Shown piece after piece: positions 7,144 to 15,223 of a DNA stretch of 17,507 nt. The notes beneath the pieces are model-generated. The model was given only the letters and a program-made list of their open reading frames with translations, ran no database searches and was not told the origin of the DNA. Made by a program: the position numbers and the translations under genes. Source of the stretch: Bacteroidales bacterium UBA5621 (lineage in GTDB: Bacteria; Bacteroidota; Bacteroidia; Bacteroidales; VadinHA17). The stretch lies in assembly GCA_002424525.1 (NCBI GenBank), contig DIKJ01000168.1, positions 36,284 to 53,790 of the forward strand, given 5' to 3'. How positions within the stretch are numbered: the stretch's first letter is position 1; each line of letters starts with the position of its first letter.

Positions 7144-7886
7144 TCGATAATCCTGAGAACGAAGCTGTTCCCGTCCCATACAGCATAACTGCTGTTTTGA
7201 ACCCAGTCGCCCAGAAAGATTATTTCAGGTCCTTCCGGCAGTTTATATGACATTGCCAGGTGCCTGTGTCCGTAGATGAAATAATCTGTTCCCTCTTTCT
7301 CCAGGATGGATTTCGAATATCTTATAAGATCTTCTTCTTCTTCTCCGAGAAAATCGAGTTTTATTCCTTTTTCAAGACGGGAGCTTAAAGACCATCTGTG
7401 TCCGATACCGACACCAATCGAGGGGTGAAGCGAAGAATAGAGTCTGCGCAGGAATTTGTTCCTGAAAATTGAAAGAAGGATCCTGTAGCCCGTGTTTCCT
7501 GAACCGAGCCCTTCCCCATGCGCTATGTGAAACTTCTTCCCGTCAAAGGAGGCAGTCAAAGGACCTTTATGGATTGTCATGCCGCATTCGCCTGAAAGAT
7601 AATCGGTTACCCACATATCGTGGTTCCCTGTGAAAAAATGAACAGGGATACCCGAATCGGTAATTGAAGAAATTGCACCCAAAAACCTGGTAAAACCGCG
7701 GGGAACGACCAGCCTGTATTCCCACCAGAAGTCGAAGATATCCCCGAGGAGGTAGATCTCTTCAGCATCGGATTTTATTTCGTTCAGCCAGGAGACTATT
7801 CTCTTCTCCCTTTCAGCCGGCACGCTCCCTGCAGAGAGTCCGAGGTGGAAGTCCGACGCAAAATATATTTTCCCTTTCTCCCTCAA
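7128..7886 (-). CDS. lpxH: UDP-2,3-diacylglucosamine diphosphatase, LpxH-like
   Basis: A 252-aa metallophosphoesterase expected to cleave UDP-2,3-diacylglucosamine to lipid X and UMP, the fourth step of lipid A synthesis, at the inner face of the cytoplasmic membrane. The full two-metal motif set is visible: DFHLG (Asp12, His14), GDIFD (Asp49), GNHD (Asn88, His89), HGE (His123) and GHRH (206-209). Size and motif order fit Bacteroidota LpxH-like proteins. The only workable start is TTG at 7886: the frame is closed upstream by the TAG of the preceding gene, 9 bp away, and there is no early ATG. The gene ends inside the last codons of the convergent SiaB-like gene. It is the last gene of a three-gene operon behind two thioredoxin-fold lipoproteins. 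A related calcineurin-like hydrolase with another substrate is possible but less likely. Confidence 0.87.
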   Translation of the reverse strand: MREKGKIYFASDFHLGLSAGSVPAEREKRIVSWLNEIKSDAEEIYLLGDIFDFWWEYRLVVPRGFTRFLGAISSITDSGIPVHFFTGNHDMWVTDYLSGECGMTIHKGPLTASFDGKKFHIAHGEGLGSGNTGYRILLSIFRNKFLRRLYSSLHPSIGVGIGHRWSLSSRLEKGIKLDFLGEEEEDLIRYSKSILEKEGTDYFIYGHRHLAMSYKLPEGPEIIFLGDWVQNSSYAVWDGNSFVLRIIDQSEM

Positions 7887-7895
7887 GACGCAGAG

Positions 7896-9068
7896 CTAAT
7901 TATTGAAAAGCTGATCAAGCTTTATCTGAAGTGCACGGCCACGAAGGTTTGATCCGATTATCTCCCCGTTCCTGTCGAACAGAAAGTTTGCCGGAACGGA
8001 CCTGACGTTGAAGAGCCTTGCGTTTAGCAGATCACGGGGATCATCTTCACGTACGCTTATCCATGGGAGTTCATCAAACCTTACTGCCCGTTTCCATGCA
8101 TCCTCATCCTCGTCGATATTTATCTGGTAGATCTCAAAACCGTTTCTGCTATATCTCCTGTAGAACTCCTTAAGCTGAAGGTTATCTGTGATACACTCTC
8201 TTGAAGAGACTGACCAGAACGTTAGAAGCACAATTTTTCCCCTTAATGATGACAGGGCTATTCTTCTTCCGTTGACGTCAGTCAGTTCCGGATCCAGCTT
8301 GGTTTCGGGAAACTGATCTGCAATTTCAAGCAGCTGCCTTCTGTAAAACTGGTCCAGTCCTGTCTTAAGGTCGCGGGTAAGAGCCTGAACGTGTTTTGAC
8401 CCGGGGTAGTAGCGTCCGAGGGAGTCGGCCAGGATCTTCATGTACTGAAGATCACGGGTGTCATACAGCACATAGGTGGCATCATCGATCTTCTGGTATA
8501 ATGCCTTTAATGAAGCCATCGAGGTTAAATTGGTGATAATGAACTCAATGTTTTTCCGGCGCAGCGACTTGATCAGGTCGGCGAATGCGGCTTCAAGCTG
8601 AGGGCCCCTTTCTTCAAAACCATCCTCAAGGGAGGCCTTGTCATAAAGGACACGCAGGGAATCGAGACTCTTTTTCGTGATGTTCAGTCTCTGATCAAGC
8701 ATCCTTACCTGTTCCGACCCATCAGATCCTGCCAGTGAATAATCTTCAAAAAGGCTGGTGCCTTCAAAGGCTATGCTGATCTTTTCTCCCGGCCCGGCCA
8801 GGAGGGTAATAAATTCAGAATCGGAGTATCCGAGCTGATAGAAATCGGGTTCAGATGACCTGACTTTAAAAGCGAACCTGCCTTTTTTGTTTACTTTAGA
8901 TGAATCGGTCAGAAGAGGAGTGTCTATATTGATCCTCTTAAGATAAATCATATCCTGTCTATCTCCGGTTATGTTACCATTAATCCGGAAAGAATTTTTT
9001 TTCTGACAAGCTGTCAGCAGCATAACCGGAATCAGAATAAGCATTGCTCTTTTCATAGCGGAAATCAT
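7896..9068 (-). CDS. Thioredoxin-fold lipoprotein with degenerate active site
   Basis: A 390-aa predicted lipoprotein: a signal peptide ending in the lipobox LTAC (about residues 18-21), a DUF4369-like N-terminal domain (about 25-130), a helical middle, and a C-terminal TlpA/AhpC-type thioredoxin fold (about 250-390). It should face the periplasm or sit at the outer membrane. The place where its paralogue has WCPPC reads SSREC: the first Cys is Ser289 and only Cys292 remains. The cis-proline element SVPANF is kept. It therefore should not do ordinary dithiol chemistry; binding or monothiol roles are open. The ATG at 9068 overlaps the stop of the upstream paralogue (ATGA), which implies translational coupling; Met5 is an alternative start. 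It is followed after 9 bp by lpxH. Family is fairly sure, function unknown. Confidence 0.85.
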   Translation of the reverse strand: MISAMKRAMLILIPVMLLTACQKKNSFRINGNITGDRQDMIYLKRINIDTPLLTDSSKVNKKGRFAFKVRSSEPDFYQLGYSDSEFITLLAGPGEKISIAFEGTSLFEDYSLAGSDGSEQVRMLDQRLNITKKSLDSLRVLYDKASLEDGFEERGPQLEAAFADLIKSLRRKNIEFIITNLTSMASLKALYQKIDDATYVLYDTRDLQYMKILADSLGRYYPGSKHVQALTRDLKTGLDQFYRRQLLEIADQFPETKLDPELTDVNGRRIALSSLRGKIVLLTFWSVSSRECITDNLQLKEFYRRYSRNGFEIYQINIDEDEDAWKRAVRFDELPWISVREDDPRDLLNARLFNVRSVPANFLFDRNGEIIGSNLRGRALQIKLDQLFNN

Positions 9069-10234
9069 AGTTGGCTGAACACTTCAGCAAGTTTAACAAG
9101 CAGGGCATTGCCCCTGAGGTTGGTGGCAATCACCCTTCCCTCCTCATCAAGAAGAAGGTTGTATGGAATGGAGTTGATCTTATAGAGGGGGACGACCATT
9201 GAATTCCAGTACTTTACGTCGCTCACGTGGATCCATCTGCCAAGGTTGTCGTCCCTGATCCCTTTCAGCCATGCTTCCCTGGATTTATCAAGGGAAACCT
9301 GGTAAATCTGAAAACCTTTTCTATTGTAAAGGTTATAGGCTTCAACAAGATTAGGGTTCTCCTTCCTGCACGGGGGGCACCAGGCGGCCCAGAAATCGAG
9401 GAGTACAATCGACCCCCTGGTGGATGAGAGTCTGATCGTATCTCCCTGCGGATCAGGAAGAGCTATCTCGGGAGCTGTCATGGCTGGCGTAGCATCCACG
9501 GAAGAGCCCTGCTCATCATCATATCTGGCCGCCATCTCAAGCACCTGGCGGTGGAGCGAAACAACCGGGTCATATTCAGGATACCTGTAGTACATCGCAG
9601 AATCAACTTTAATGAAATATTCAAAGTCTTCTTCCGGATTGAGCACATAGACTCCCGGAGCGATCTGCTGGTAAAGGGCAATAAGACTCACAAGAGATGA
9701 AAGGTTCTCATCGATATATCCCTTTGTGTAAGTGTTTATCTCATTCAGATAATCCTGGGCAAGGCTGTCAAGCCTGTTAATGATCTCCGGCAGGTCAGGG
9801 CTGTCGATGCTGGCCCTGTAGATCTCGCTCAGCGATCTTACTTTATTGATCGTGTTACGGAGTTCCCTGTTATATCCGATCATTGATTCAGTCCCTTGCG
9901 ATCCTGTTATTGATAAGGGGTAATTCAACGAATCGTACAGGGCACTAATTTTAATTTTTTCTCCGGGCTCAAAAAGCATCGTGAGAAAGTTATTTTGATT
10001 AATTTTGAGCAGGTAAAATGAAGGGTGTTTGACAACTCTCTGAAAGTAAAAATTTCCATCATCAGATAATATGACTGAGTCCACGGTTACAAGCTCGTTT
10101 GCCTTTAGCTCATCAAGGAATATATATGTTCCCTGCACCGGGTTTTCGAGTTTGCCCGATATCTCCACCTTGTTGCCTCTGCAACCGGCGAACACTGACA
10201 GGAGAACTAAAAGCTGTGCTATTCTCAAATTCAT
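9065..10234 (-). CDS. TlpA-like thiol-disulfide lipoprotein (DUF4369 plus thioredoxin)
   Basis: A 389-aa predicted lipoprotein with a short signal peptide and lipobox FAGC (Cys18), a DUF4369-like N-terminal beta domain (about 22-125), a helical linker, and a C-terminal TlpA/ResA-type thioredoxin domain. The redox motif WCPPC is intact (Cys286, Cys289), as is the cis-Pro element SIPYN. It probably reduces or exchanges disulfides of envelope proteins; the partner is unknown. I chose ATG 10234 over an in-frame TTG at 10240, which would add only two residues. It is the first gene of a minus-strand operon with its degenerate paralogue (4-bp overlap) and lpxH. A Bacteroidota-like -7 element lies about 107 bp upstream. 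The paralogues share the domain order and many positions, so they arose by duplication. Confidence 0.88.
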   Translation of the reverse strand: MNLRIAQLLVLLSVFAGCRGNKVEISGKLENPVQGTYIFLDELKANELVTVDSVILSDDGNFYFQRVVKHPSFYLLKINQNNFLTMLFEPGEKIKISALYDSLNYPLSITGSQGTESMIGYNRELRNTINKVRSLSEIYRASIDSPDLPEIINRLDSLAQDYLNEINTYTKGYIDENLSSLVSLIALYQQIAPGVYVLNPEEDFEYFIKVDSAMYYRYPEYDPVVSLHRQVLEMAARYDDEQGSSVDATPAMTAPEIALPDPQGDTIRLSSTRGSIVLLDFWAAWCPPCRKENPNLVEAYNLYNRKGFQIYQVSLDKSREAWLKGIRDDNLGRWIHVSDVKYWNSMVVPLYKINSIPYNLLLDEEGRVIATNLRGNALLVKLAEVFSQL

Positions 10235-10340
10235 CAGCAATTGTATTAAGTGATAAATATTTTTTATATTTTGAAATGCAAAGTTATTCTTTTTTTTATC
10301 AGCCCGAACCTGCTTCCACTTTATTCACAAATGAGGGTTG

Positions 10341-10348
10341 CAAAGGTA
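10341..10348 (-). promoter_or_regulatory. Candidate Bacteroidota -7 promoter element for the lipoprotein operon
   Basis: On the minus strand these bases read TACCTTTG, a full match to the Bacteroidota -7 consensus TAnnTTTG, placed about 107 bp before the ATG at 10234. I do not see a good -33 TTTG at the expected distance, so this is weak. The rest of the 210-bp divergent region 10235-10444 is AT-rich and should also hold the promoter of the glycogen operon, which I could not locate with confidence. Confidence 0.3.
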
Positions 10349-10444
10349 TTGGCAAATATCTTTCCTGGTGCCGGTTGTTTTGGTTTGTTCAATATTATTG
10401 GTTAACTTAAAGAACTTTTTTACGTAGGATAAAACAATAATTAT

Positions 10445-12394
10445 ATGAGTTACATTAAGTTCGAGAAAGGACAGATAGTCAATCTTGAATATTCGCTCAC
10501 AAGGGAAATAATCAGGACCAACAGGGCAGGATCCTATTCCTGTTATACAATTTTAGGATCCAATACCCGCAAATACCACGGATTGCTTGTATGCCCGGTT
10601 GACGAGTTAGGTGGAGAAAGATTTATCCTTCTGTCGTCTGTCGATGTTACGGTAGTATACAATGACCGTTCTTTCAATACCGGTATCAGGAAGTATAAAG
10701 GTGATTACTACAGTCCCAAAGGACATAAATATTTAGATGATATTGAAATTGAAACGATTCCTGTCAGGATTTACAGGGTTGGCAGTGTAATCGTCAAGCA
10801 GGAGCGCCTGCTTGTTCATCACGAGGAGCAGTTCCTTGCCAGGTTTACGGTGATGGAGGCATCGGAACCCATGAAGCTTCAGATACGCCCGTTCCTGGCC
10901 TTCAGGAACATACATGAGCTTACTCATGCCAACATGGCCGCAAATACAAAGGTTGAGTTCATAGAAAACGGGATCAGATCGAAGCTGTATGAAGGCTTTC
11001 CTTATCTTAACATGCAGTTTTCGGCAAAAGCGGAATTTATTCATGTTCCCGACTGGTATCTTGGGGTTGAGTATACCGAAGAACAGAAAAGGGGATATGA
11101 TTATTCCGAGGATCTCTTCACCCCTGGTTTTTTCGAGATTGAAGCCAAAGAGGGGGATGTCATTGTTTTTTCAGCCTCAACGAAGGAGGAAAAAACGTCT
11201 GGTCTTAAAGCCAAGTTCACCAAGACCGTTGCAGGGAAGATACCAAGGAACAACTTTATCAACTGCCTGAGGAATGCCGCCCAGCAGTTTATTGAGAGGA
11301 GACACGGCGAGACCTATATCATTGCCGGTTATCCATGGTTCGGTTCGTGGGGAAGAGATACGTTTATTGCCCTTCCGGGGCTGGCACTGGCACGACACAG
11401 GCTGACACTTTTCAGAGAGGTCCTGGACACACAGGTTGGCAGAATGAGAGACGGATTGTTCCCAAACATGGGAAATCCCGATAATCCGGCATTCAATTCG
11501 GTCGATGCACCCTTGTGGTTTTTCTGGTCGGTCCAGCAATACCACAAGTATGGGGGCGCAGATGCATGGACCCTTTACAGCGCTTCGCTGAAGTCGGTTC
11601 TTGATGCATATAAGTCAGGCACAGCCTTTAACATCAGGATGCGTGAAAACGGACTTATTTATGCTGATGCCCCGGGAAAGGCACTCACATGGATGGATGC
11701 GGTGGTTGATGGAACACCTGTGACCCCCCGCAACGGCTTTGCTGTGGAGATAAATGCGCTATGGTACAATGCCGTTTGCTTTGCACTTGAGATGGCCGGG
11801 CAGGCAAATGACAAAAAGTTCGTAAAGGAATATGAGAAACTGCCTGAACTTATCAACAAATCCTTTCATGAGATCTTCTGTGACCATGAAAAGGGGCTTA
11901 TTGCCGATTATGTCAACGATGAGGAGGGCAGGAACTTTTTCGTCAGACCCAACATGGTAATAGCAGTATCCATGCCTTATTCGATGCTCAGCAAAGAGGA
12001 GATGCAGAGGGTCCTGGAGATAGCCGACAAGGAACTGCTGACACCGAGAGGTCTGAGATCCCTCTCTCCCGGCAACCGGCTCTACAAGGGTATCTACACA
12101 GGCAATCAGGAAGAGCGTGACAAGGCGTACCATCAGGGAACTGTATGGCCGTGGCTTATCGGACCGTTTTGTGAAGGATGGCTTAAGGTTTACAGGGAAC
12201 AGGGCGTTCAGAAGGTGATGAAGCTTTTCTACGGATTCGAGGAGGTTATGGGTGAGCACGGAGTGACAACAGTTTCGGAGATCTATGACGGGAACCCGCC
12301 ACATACTCCACGCGGCACCATCTCACAGGCATGGAGCGTCGGAGAAATTTTGCGCGTCATCGATCTTCTTGAAGCAGAATATGAGAATATTTAA
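10445..12394 (+). CDS. Glycogen debranching enzyme (amylo-alpha-1,6-glucosidase, GH133 type)
   Basis: A 649-aa enzyme with the bacterial/archaeal debranching-enzyme layout. The N-terminal GDE_N domain (about 1-260) contains RAGSYSCYTILGSNTRKYHG. The C-terminal GDE_C (alpha/alpha)6 barrel (about 270-645) contains WFGSWGRDTFIALPG (Asp305), TWMDAVVDGTPVTPR (Asp418) and the late HQGTVWPWLIGP. Eukaryotic GDE_C relatives remove the single alpha-1,6-linked glucose left at a branch; the two Asp sites above are conserved candidates for the active site, but I have not proven the roles. No signal peptide is seen, so it is cytosolic. It is the first gene of the glycogen operon and is followed after 12 bp by a GT4 enzyme. 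It is not the GH13 GlgX type. Confidence 0.93.
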   Translation: MSYIKFEKGQIVNLEYSLTREIIRTNRAGSYSCYTILGSNTRKYHGLLVCPVDELGGERFILLSSVDVTVVYNDRSFNTGIRKYKGDYYSPKGHKYLDDIEIETIPVRIYRVGSVIVKQERLLVHHEEQFLARFTVMEASEPMKLQIRPFLAFRNIHELTHANMAANTKVEFIENGIRSKLYEGFPYLNMQFSAKAEFIHVPDWYLGVEYTEEQKRGYDYSEDLFTPGFFEIEAKEGDVIVFSASTKEEKTSGLKAKFTKTVAGKIPRNNFINCLRNAAQQFIERRHGETYIIAGYPWFGSWGRDTFIALPGLALARHRLTLFREVLDTQVGRMRDGLFPNMGNPDNPAFNSVDAPLWFFWSVQQYHKYGGADAWTLYSASLKSVLDAYKSGTAFNIRMRENGLIYADAPGKALTWMDAVVDGTPVTPRNGFAVEINALWYNAVCFALEMAGQANDKKFVKEYEKLPELINKSFHEIFCDHEKGLIADYVNDEEGRNFFVRPNMVIAVSMPYSMLSKEEMQRVLEIADKELLTPRGLRSLSPGNRLYKGIYTGNQEERDKAYHQGTVWPWLIGPFCEGWLKVYREQGVQKVMKLFYGFEEVMGEHGVTTVSEIYDGNPPHTPRGTISQAWSVGEILRVIDLLEAEYENI

Positions 12395-12406
12395 AGGGAT
12401 TAAGAT

Positions 12407-13699
12407 ATGCGTGTTCTGATGTTTGGATGGGAGTTCCCTCCGCATATTTCAGGCGGATTGGGGACAGCCAGCTACGGACTTACCAAAGGGATGTCCAAAC
12501 TGGATGACCTTGAAGTTATTTTTGTTGTTCCAAAGGCCTGGGGCGACGAAGACCAGACTGGGATCAGGCTTATTGGTGCCAACCGTGTGCCGGTTGCTTA
12601 TAAGAAGATCTGCTATAAGGGATCCAGAAGACCGATTGAAAAGATTGAAATATCATCGAGGATTGTTCCTTATACCGACCCTGAAGATTTCTGGAAGAGG
12701 GTGAGATGTGAAGTGGCGGATTACAGCGTTTTTATTCAGGCAACAGACGATGGCACCGTCGATTTCACAGGCAGATACGATGCATCCCTGATGGACGAGA
12801 TCTACAAATACTCGGTTGTGGCATCGGTGATTGCAGAAGAGAATGAATTTGACATTATACACGCACACGACTGGCTTGCCTACCCCGCCGGCATTGCCGC
12901 AATGGAAGTCTCGGGTAAACCGCTTGTGATCCATGTCCATGCCACCGATTTTGACCGCAGCGGAGGAAATGTAAACCCCGACGTTTACATTATTGAAAAG
13001 AACGGAATGGATGCGGCTTCCAAAATTATTACTGTCAGCAACAGGACAAGGGATATCGTTATAAATAAATATCATATAGACCCGGATAAGGTAGAGACAG
13101 TATACAATGCTGTTGAACCGGTTAAAATATCCGAGGATCTTTTTGTCGAGAAAGGTTTTGATGAAAAGGTGGTCACCTTCCTCGGGAGGATAACTCTCCA
13201 GAAAGGACCGGAATACTTCATTGAGGCCGCCTATAAGGTGCTGAAAGTGATGCCCAATGTGAGGTTCGTGATGGCCGGTTCAGGCGATATGATGGAGAGA
13301 ATGATGCGCAGAGCCGCATACCTTAAGATAACTGACCGTTTTCATTTTACAGGTTTTCTGAAAGGGAAAGATGTATTTACAATGCTCGAGATGAGTGATG
13401 TCTATATCATGCCTTCCGTATCGGAGCCCTTCGGAATCTCCCCGCTCGAGGCAATCCAGTCAAACGTCCCCGTCATAATCAGCAAACAATCAGGGGTCGC
13501 GGAAATACTGACACATGCAGTTAAAACCGATTTCTGGGATATCGACGCCATGGCCGATGCAATCTACGGGATACTAAACTATCCTGCTCTTGCCAAAATG
13601 TTCATTAGAAATGGCAAGGAGGAAGTAATAAGGCTTAAGTGGGATAACTCAGCCAGGCATGTAAAGGATATCTATGAAAGAGTGATTTCGCAAAAATAG
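12407..13699 (+). CDS. GT4-type glycosyltransferase of the glycogen cluster
   Basis: A 430-aa retaining glycosyltransferase with the GT-B fold. The N-terminal domain begins WEFPPHISGGLGTASYGL, the nucleotide-sugar-side GGL loop of glycogen-synthase-like enzymes, and carries HAHDWLA near residue 150. The C-terminal domain has FLGRITLQKGPEYF and the donor-binding EPFGISPLE pair (Glu340, Glu348; EX7E). Placed between the debranching enzyme and a GH57 enzyme, it probably extends or primes an alpha-glucan in the cytosol. Donor (UDP-, ADP-glucose or other) and linkage cannot be read from sequence. It is shorter than GT5 GlgA (about 475 aa) and lacks its full N-terminal extension, so I would not call it glgA. 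The intergenic gaps are 12 and 9 bp, clearly one operon. Confidence 0.85.
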   Translation: MRVLMFGWEFPPHISGGLGTASYGLTKGMSKLDDLEVIFVVPKAWGDEDQTGIRLIGANRVPVAYKKICYKGSRRPIEKIEISSRIVPYTDPEDFWKRVRCEVADYSVFIQATDDGTVDFTGRYDASLMDEIYKYSVVASVIAEENEFDIIHAHDWLAYPAGIAAMEVSGKPLVIHVHATDFDRSGGNVNPDVYIIEKNGMDAASKIITVSNRTRDIVINKYHIDPDKVETVYNAVEPVKISEDLFVEKGFDEKVVTFLGRITLQKGPEYFIEAAYKVLKVMPNVRFVMAGSGDMMERMMRRAAYLKITDRFHFTGFLKGKDVFTMLEMSDVYIMPSVSEPFGISPLEAIQSNVPVIISKQSGVAEILTHAVKTDFWDIDAMADAIYGILNYPALAKMFIRNGKEEVIRLKWDNSARHVKDIYERVISQK

Positions 13700-13708
13700 T
13701 ATTAAGAT

Positions 13709-15196
13709 ATGAGTGCAATACAAAAAAAAGCAATATGCTTTTATTTCCAGGTCCATCAGCCTTTCAGGCTAAAACGCTACAGGTTCTTTGACCTTGGTCA
13801 TGATCATTATTATTATGATGATTTTTCAAATGAATCTATAATGAGAAAGGTGGCGAATAAGTGCTATCTTCCTGCAAACGAGATTATTGCAGAGCAAATT
13901 GCAAAGCACAAAGGGAAATTCAAAGTGACATTTTCTCTTACCGGAATGGCAATAAACCAGTTTCGCCTCTATGCCCCCGAAGTGCTCGAGTCGTTCAAAA
14001 AACTTGCAGATACCGGAATGGTTGAATTCCTTGCCGAAACAAACTCACATTCCCTTTCTTCGCTTAAAAGCAAAGCCGAGTTTGAACGGCAGGTCAATTC
14101 GCACAAGGAAATGATGAAAGAGTTCTTTGGGATCGAACCAACATCATTCAGAAATACCGAAATGATCTATTCCGACATGATCGGATCGTGGGTCGCCGAC
14201 ATGGGTTTTAAGTCGATGCTCACTGAAGGAGCCAAGCATATCCTTGGATGGAAGAGTCCTAACTTCTTGTATTGCAATTCTTTAAATCCCAGATTGAAAG
14301 TCCTTCTCCGAAACTTTGTTCTCAGCGACGATATTGCTTTCAGATTTTCAAACAGGCACTGGAACGAATGGCCGCTGACAACCGATAAATATGCTTCGTG
14401 GCTCAACAAGCTTGCCCCTAAAAGCGAGCTTGTAAATGTTTTTCTGGATTATGAAACCTTTGGTGAACATAATCGTAAGGATACAGGTATATTCGAGTTT
14501 CTGAGCCATCTCCCGGGTGCAATCCTCAAAAAGACCCCGTTCAGATTCATGACACCCGGCGAGGTTGTGGAGGATCTCCAGCCTATAGCGGCGATCAGTG
14601 TGCCCTCACCGATCTCCTGGGCCGATGAGGAGCGTGATTTAACAGCCTGGAACGGCAATGAACTGCAGAGCGCTGCTCTTGACAAGCTCTATGAACTTGC
14701 GGGTAAGATCTCCGCCTGCGCCGACGATCAGATCAGTAAAGACTGGGATTACCTTCAGTCGAGCGATCATTTTTACTATATGGCAACCAAATTCTTCTCC
14801 GATGGTGCCGTGCATGCCTACTTCAATCCTTATGAAACACCTTATGATGCCTTTATGAATTACATGAATGTTCTGAGTGATTTCGAGATAAGGCTTAACA
14901 GGTGTATCCCCAACATAAACGAACTGCACGAAATATCCAAGCTTAATTCCCTGGTAAGGGAAAAAGAGCTCATCATAGATCAACAGGCGTATGAGATCGA
15001 ACGGTTAAAGAAACGACCTGTAAGAGGCAGGGCTTCCCTGAGAAGTGCTGATCCCACAGAACCCCTGCCGGAGAAAGGAAAGATAAAAACAGGCAAGACG
15101 TCAACTGTTAAAAAGAGTGCCATGGAGACAAGGAAAAAAGCCACGGCATCGGCAAATCCTTTTTCTGCAGGTAAAAAACCGAAAAAAAAAGTATAG
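13709..15196 (+). CDS. GH57 alpha-glucan enzyme with basic C-terminal tail
   Basis: A 495-aa GH57 family enzyme, acting on alpha-glucans as an amylase, 4-alpha-glucanotransferase or branching enzyme. The five family regions are visible: HQP (16-18); GMVEFLAETNSHSL; FRNTEMIYSD with the nucleophile candidate Glu151; FLDYETFGEH with the acid/base candidate Asp247; and DYLQSSDHFYYM. Both catalytic residues are present. A heptad-like helix (about 405-435) is followed by a 60-residue tail (436-495) with 18 Lys/Arg and 4 acidic residues, probably disordered; I do not expect this of the family. No signal peptide, so cytosolic. As no GH13 branching enzyme is seen, branching is a tempting role, but sequence alone cannot separate it from amylase. 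It sits 9 bp after the GT4 gene; the fusion gene follows 27 bp later. A run of nine A at 15182-15190 precedes the stop. Confidence 0.9.
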   Translation: MSAIQKKAICFYFQVHQPFRLKRYRFFDLGHDHYYYDDFSNESIMRKVANKCYLPANEIIAEQIAKHKGKFKVTFSLTGMAINQFRLYAPEVLESFKKLADTGMVEFLAETNSHSLSSLKSKAEFERQVNSHKEMMKEFFGIEPTSFRNTEMIYSDMIGSWVADMGFKSMLTEGAKHILGWKSPNFLYCNSLNPRLKVLLRNFVLSDDIAFRFSNRHWNEWPLTTDKYASWLNKLAPKSELVNVFLDYETFGEHNRKDTGIFEFLSHLPGAILKKTPFRFMTPGEVVEDLQPIAAISVPSPISWADEERDLTAWNGNELQSAALDKLYELAGKISACADDQISKDWDYLQSSDHFYYMATKFFSDGAVHAYFNPYETPYDAFMNYMNVLSDFEIRLNRCIPNINELHEISKLNSLVREKELIIDQQAYEIERLKKRPVRGRASLRSADPTEPLPEKGKIKTGKTSTVKKSAMETRKKATASANPFSAGKKPKKKV

Positions 15197-15223
15197 CTAA
15201 CCTAAACCAAATAGAATTGTATA

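Noticed and set aside
10235..10240. TTG at 10240 as the start of the CPPC lipoprotein
   Set aside because: It adds only Met-Leu before an ATG at 10234 that gives a normal lipoprotein signal peptide.
12407..13699. GlgA (GT5 starch/glycogen synthase)
   Set aside because: Too short and lacking the full GT5 N-terminal features; the motifs fit GT4. The synthase role in the operon is better filled by the GT3 domain of the fusion.
15197..15223. Fusion of the GH57 gene with the synthase-phosphorylase gene
   Set aside because: They share a frame, but TAG at 15194 and a second in-frame TAA shortly after separate them, and a good ATG follows at 15224.
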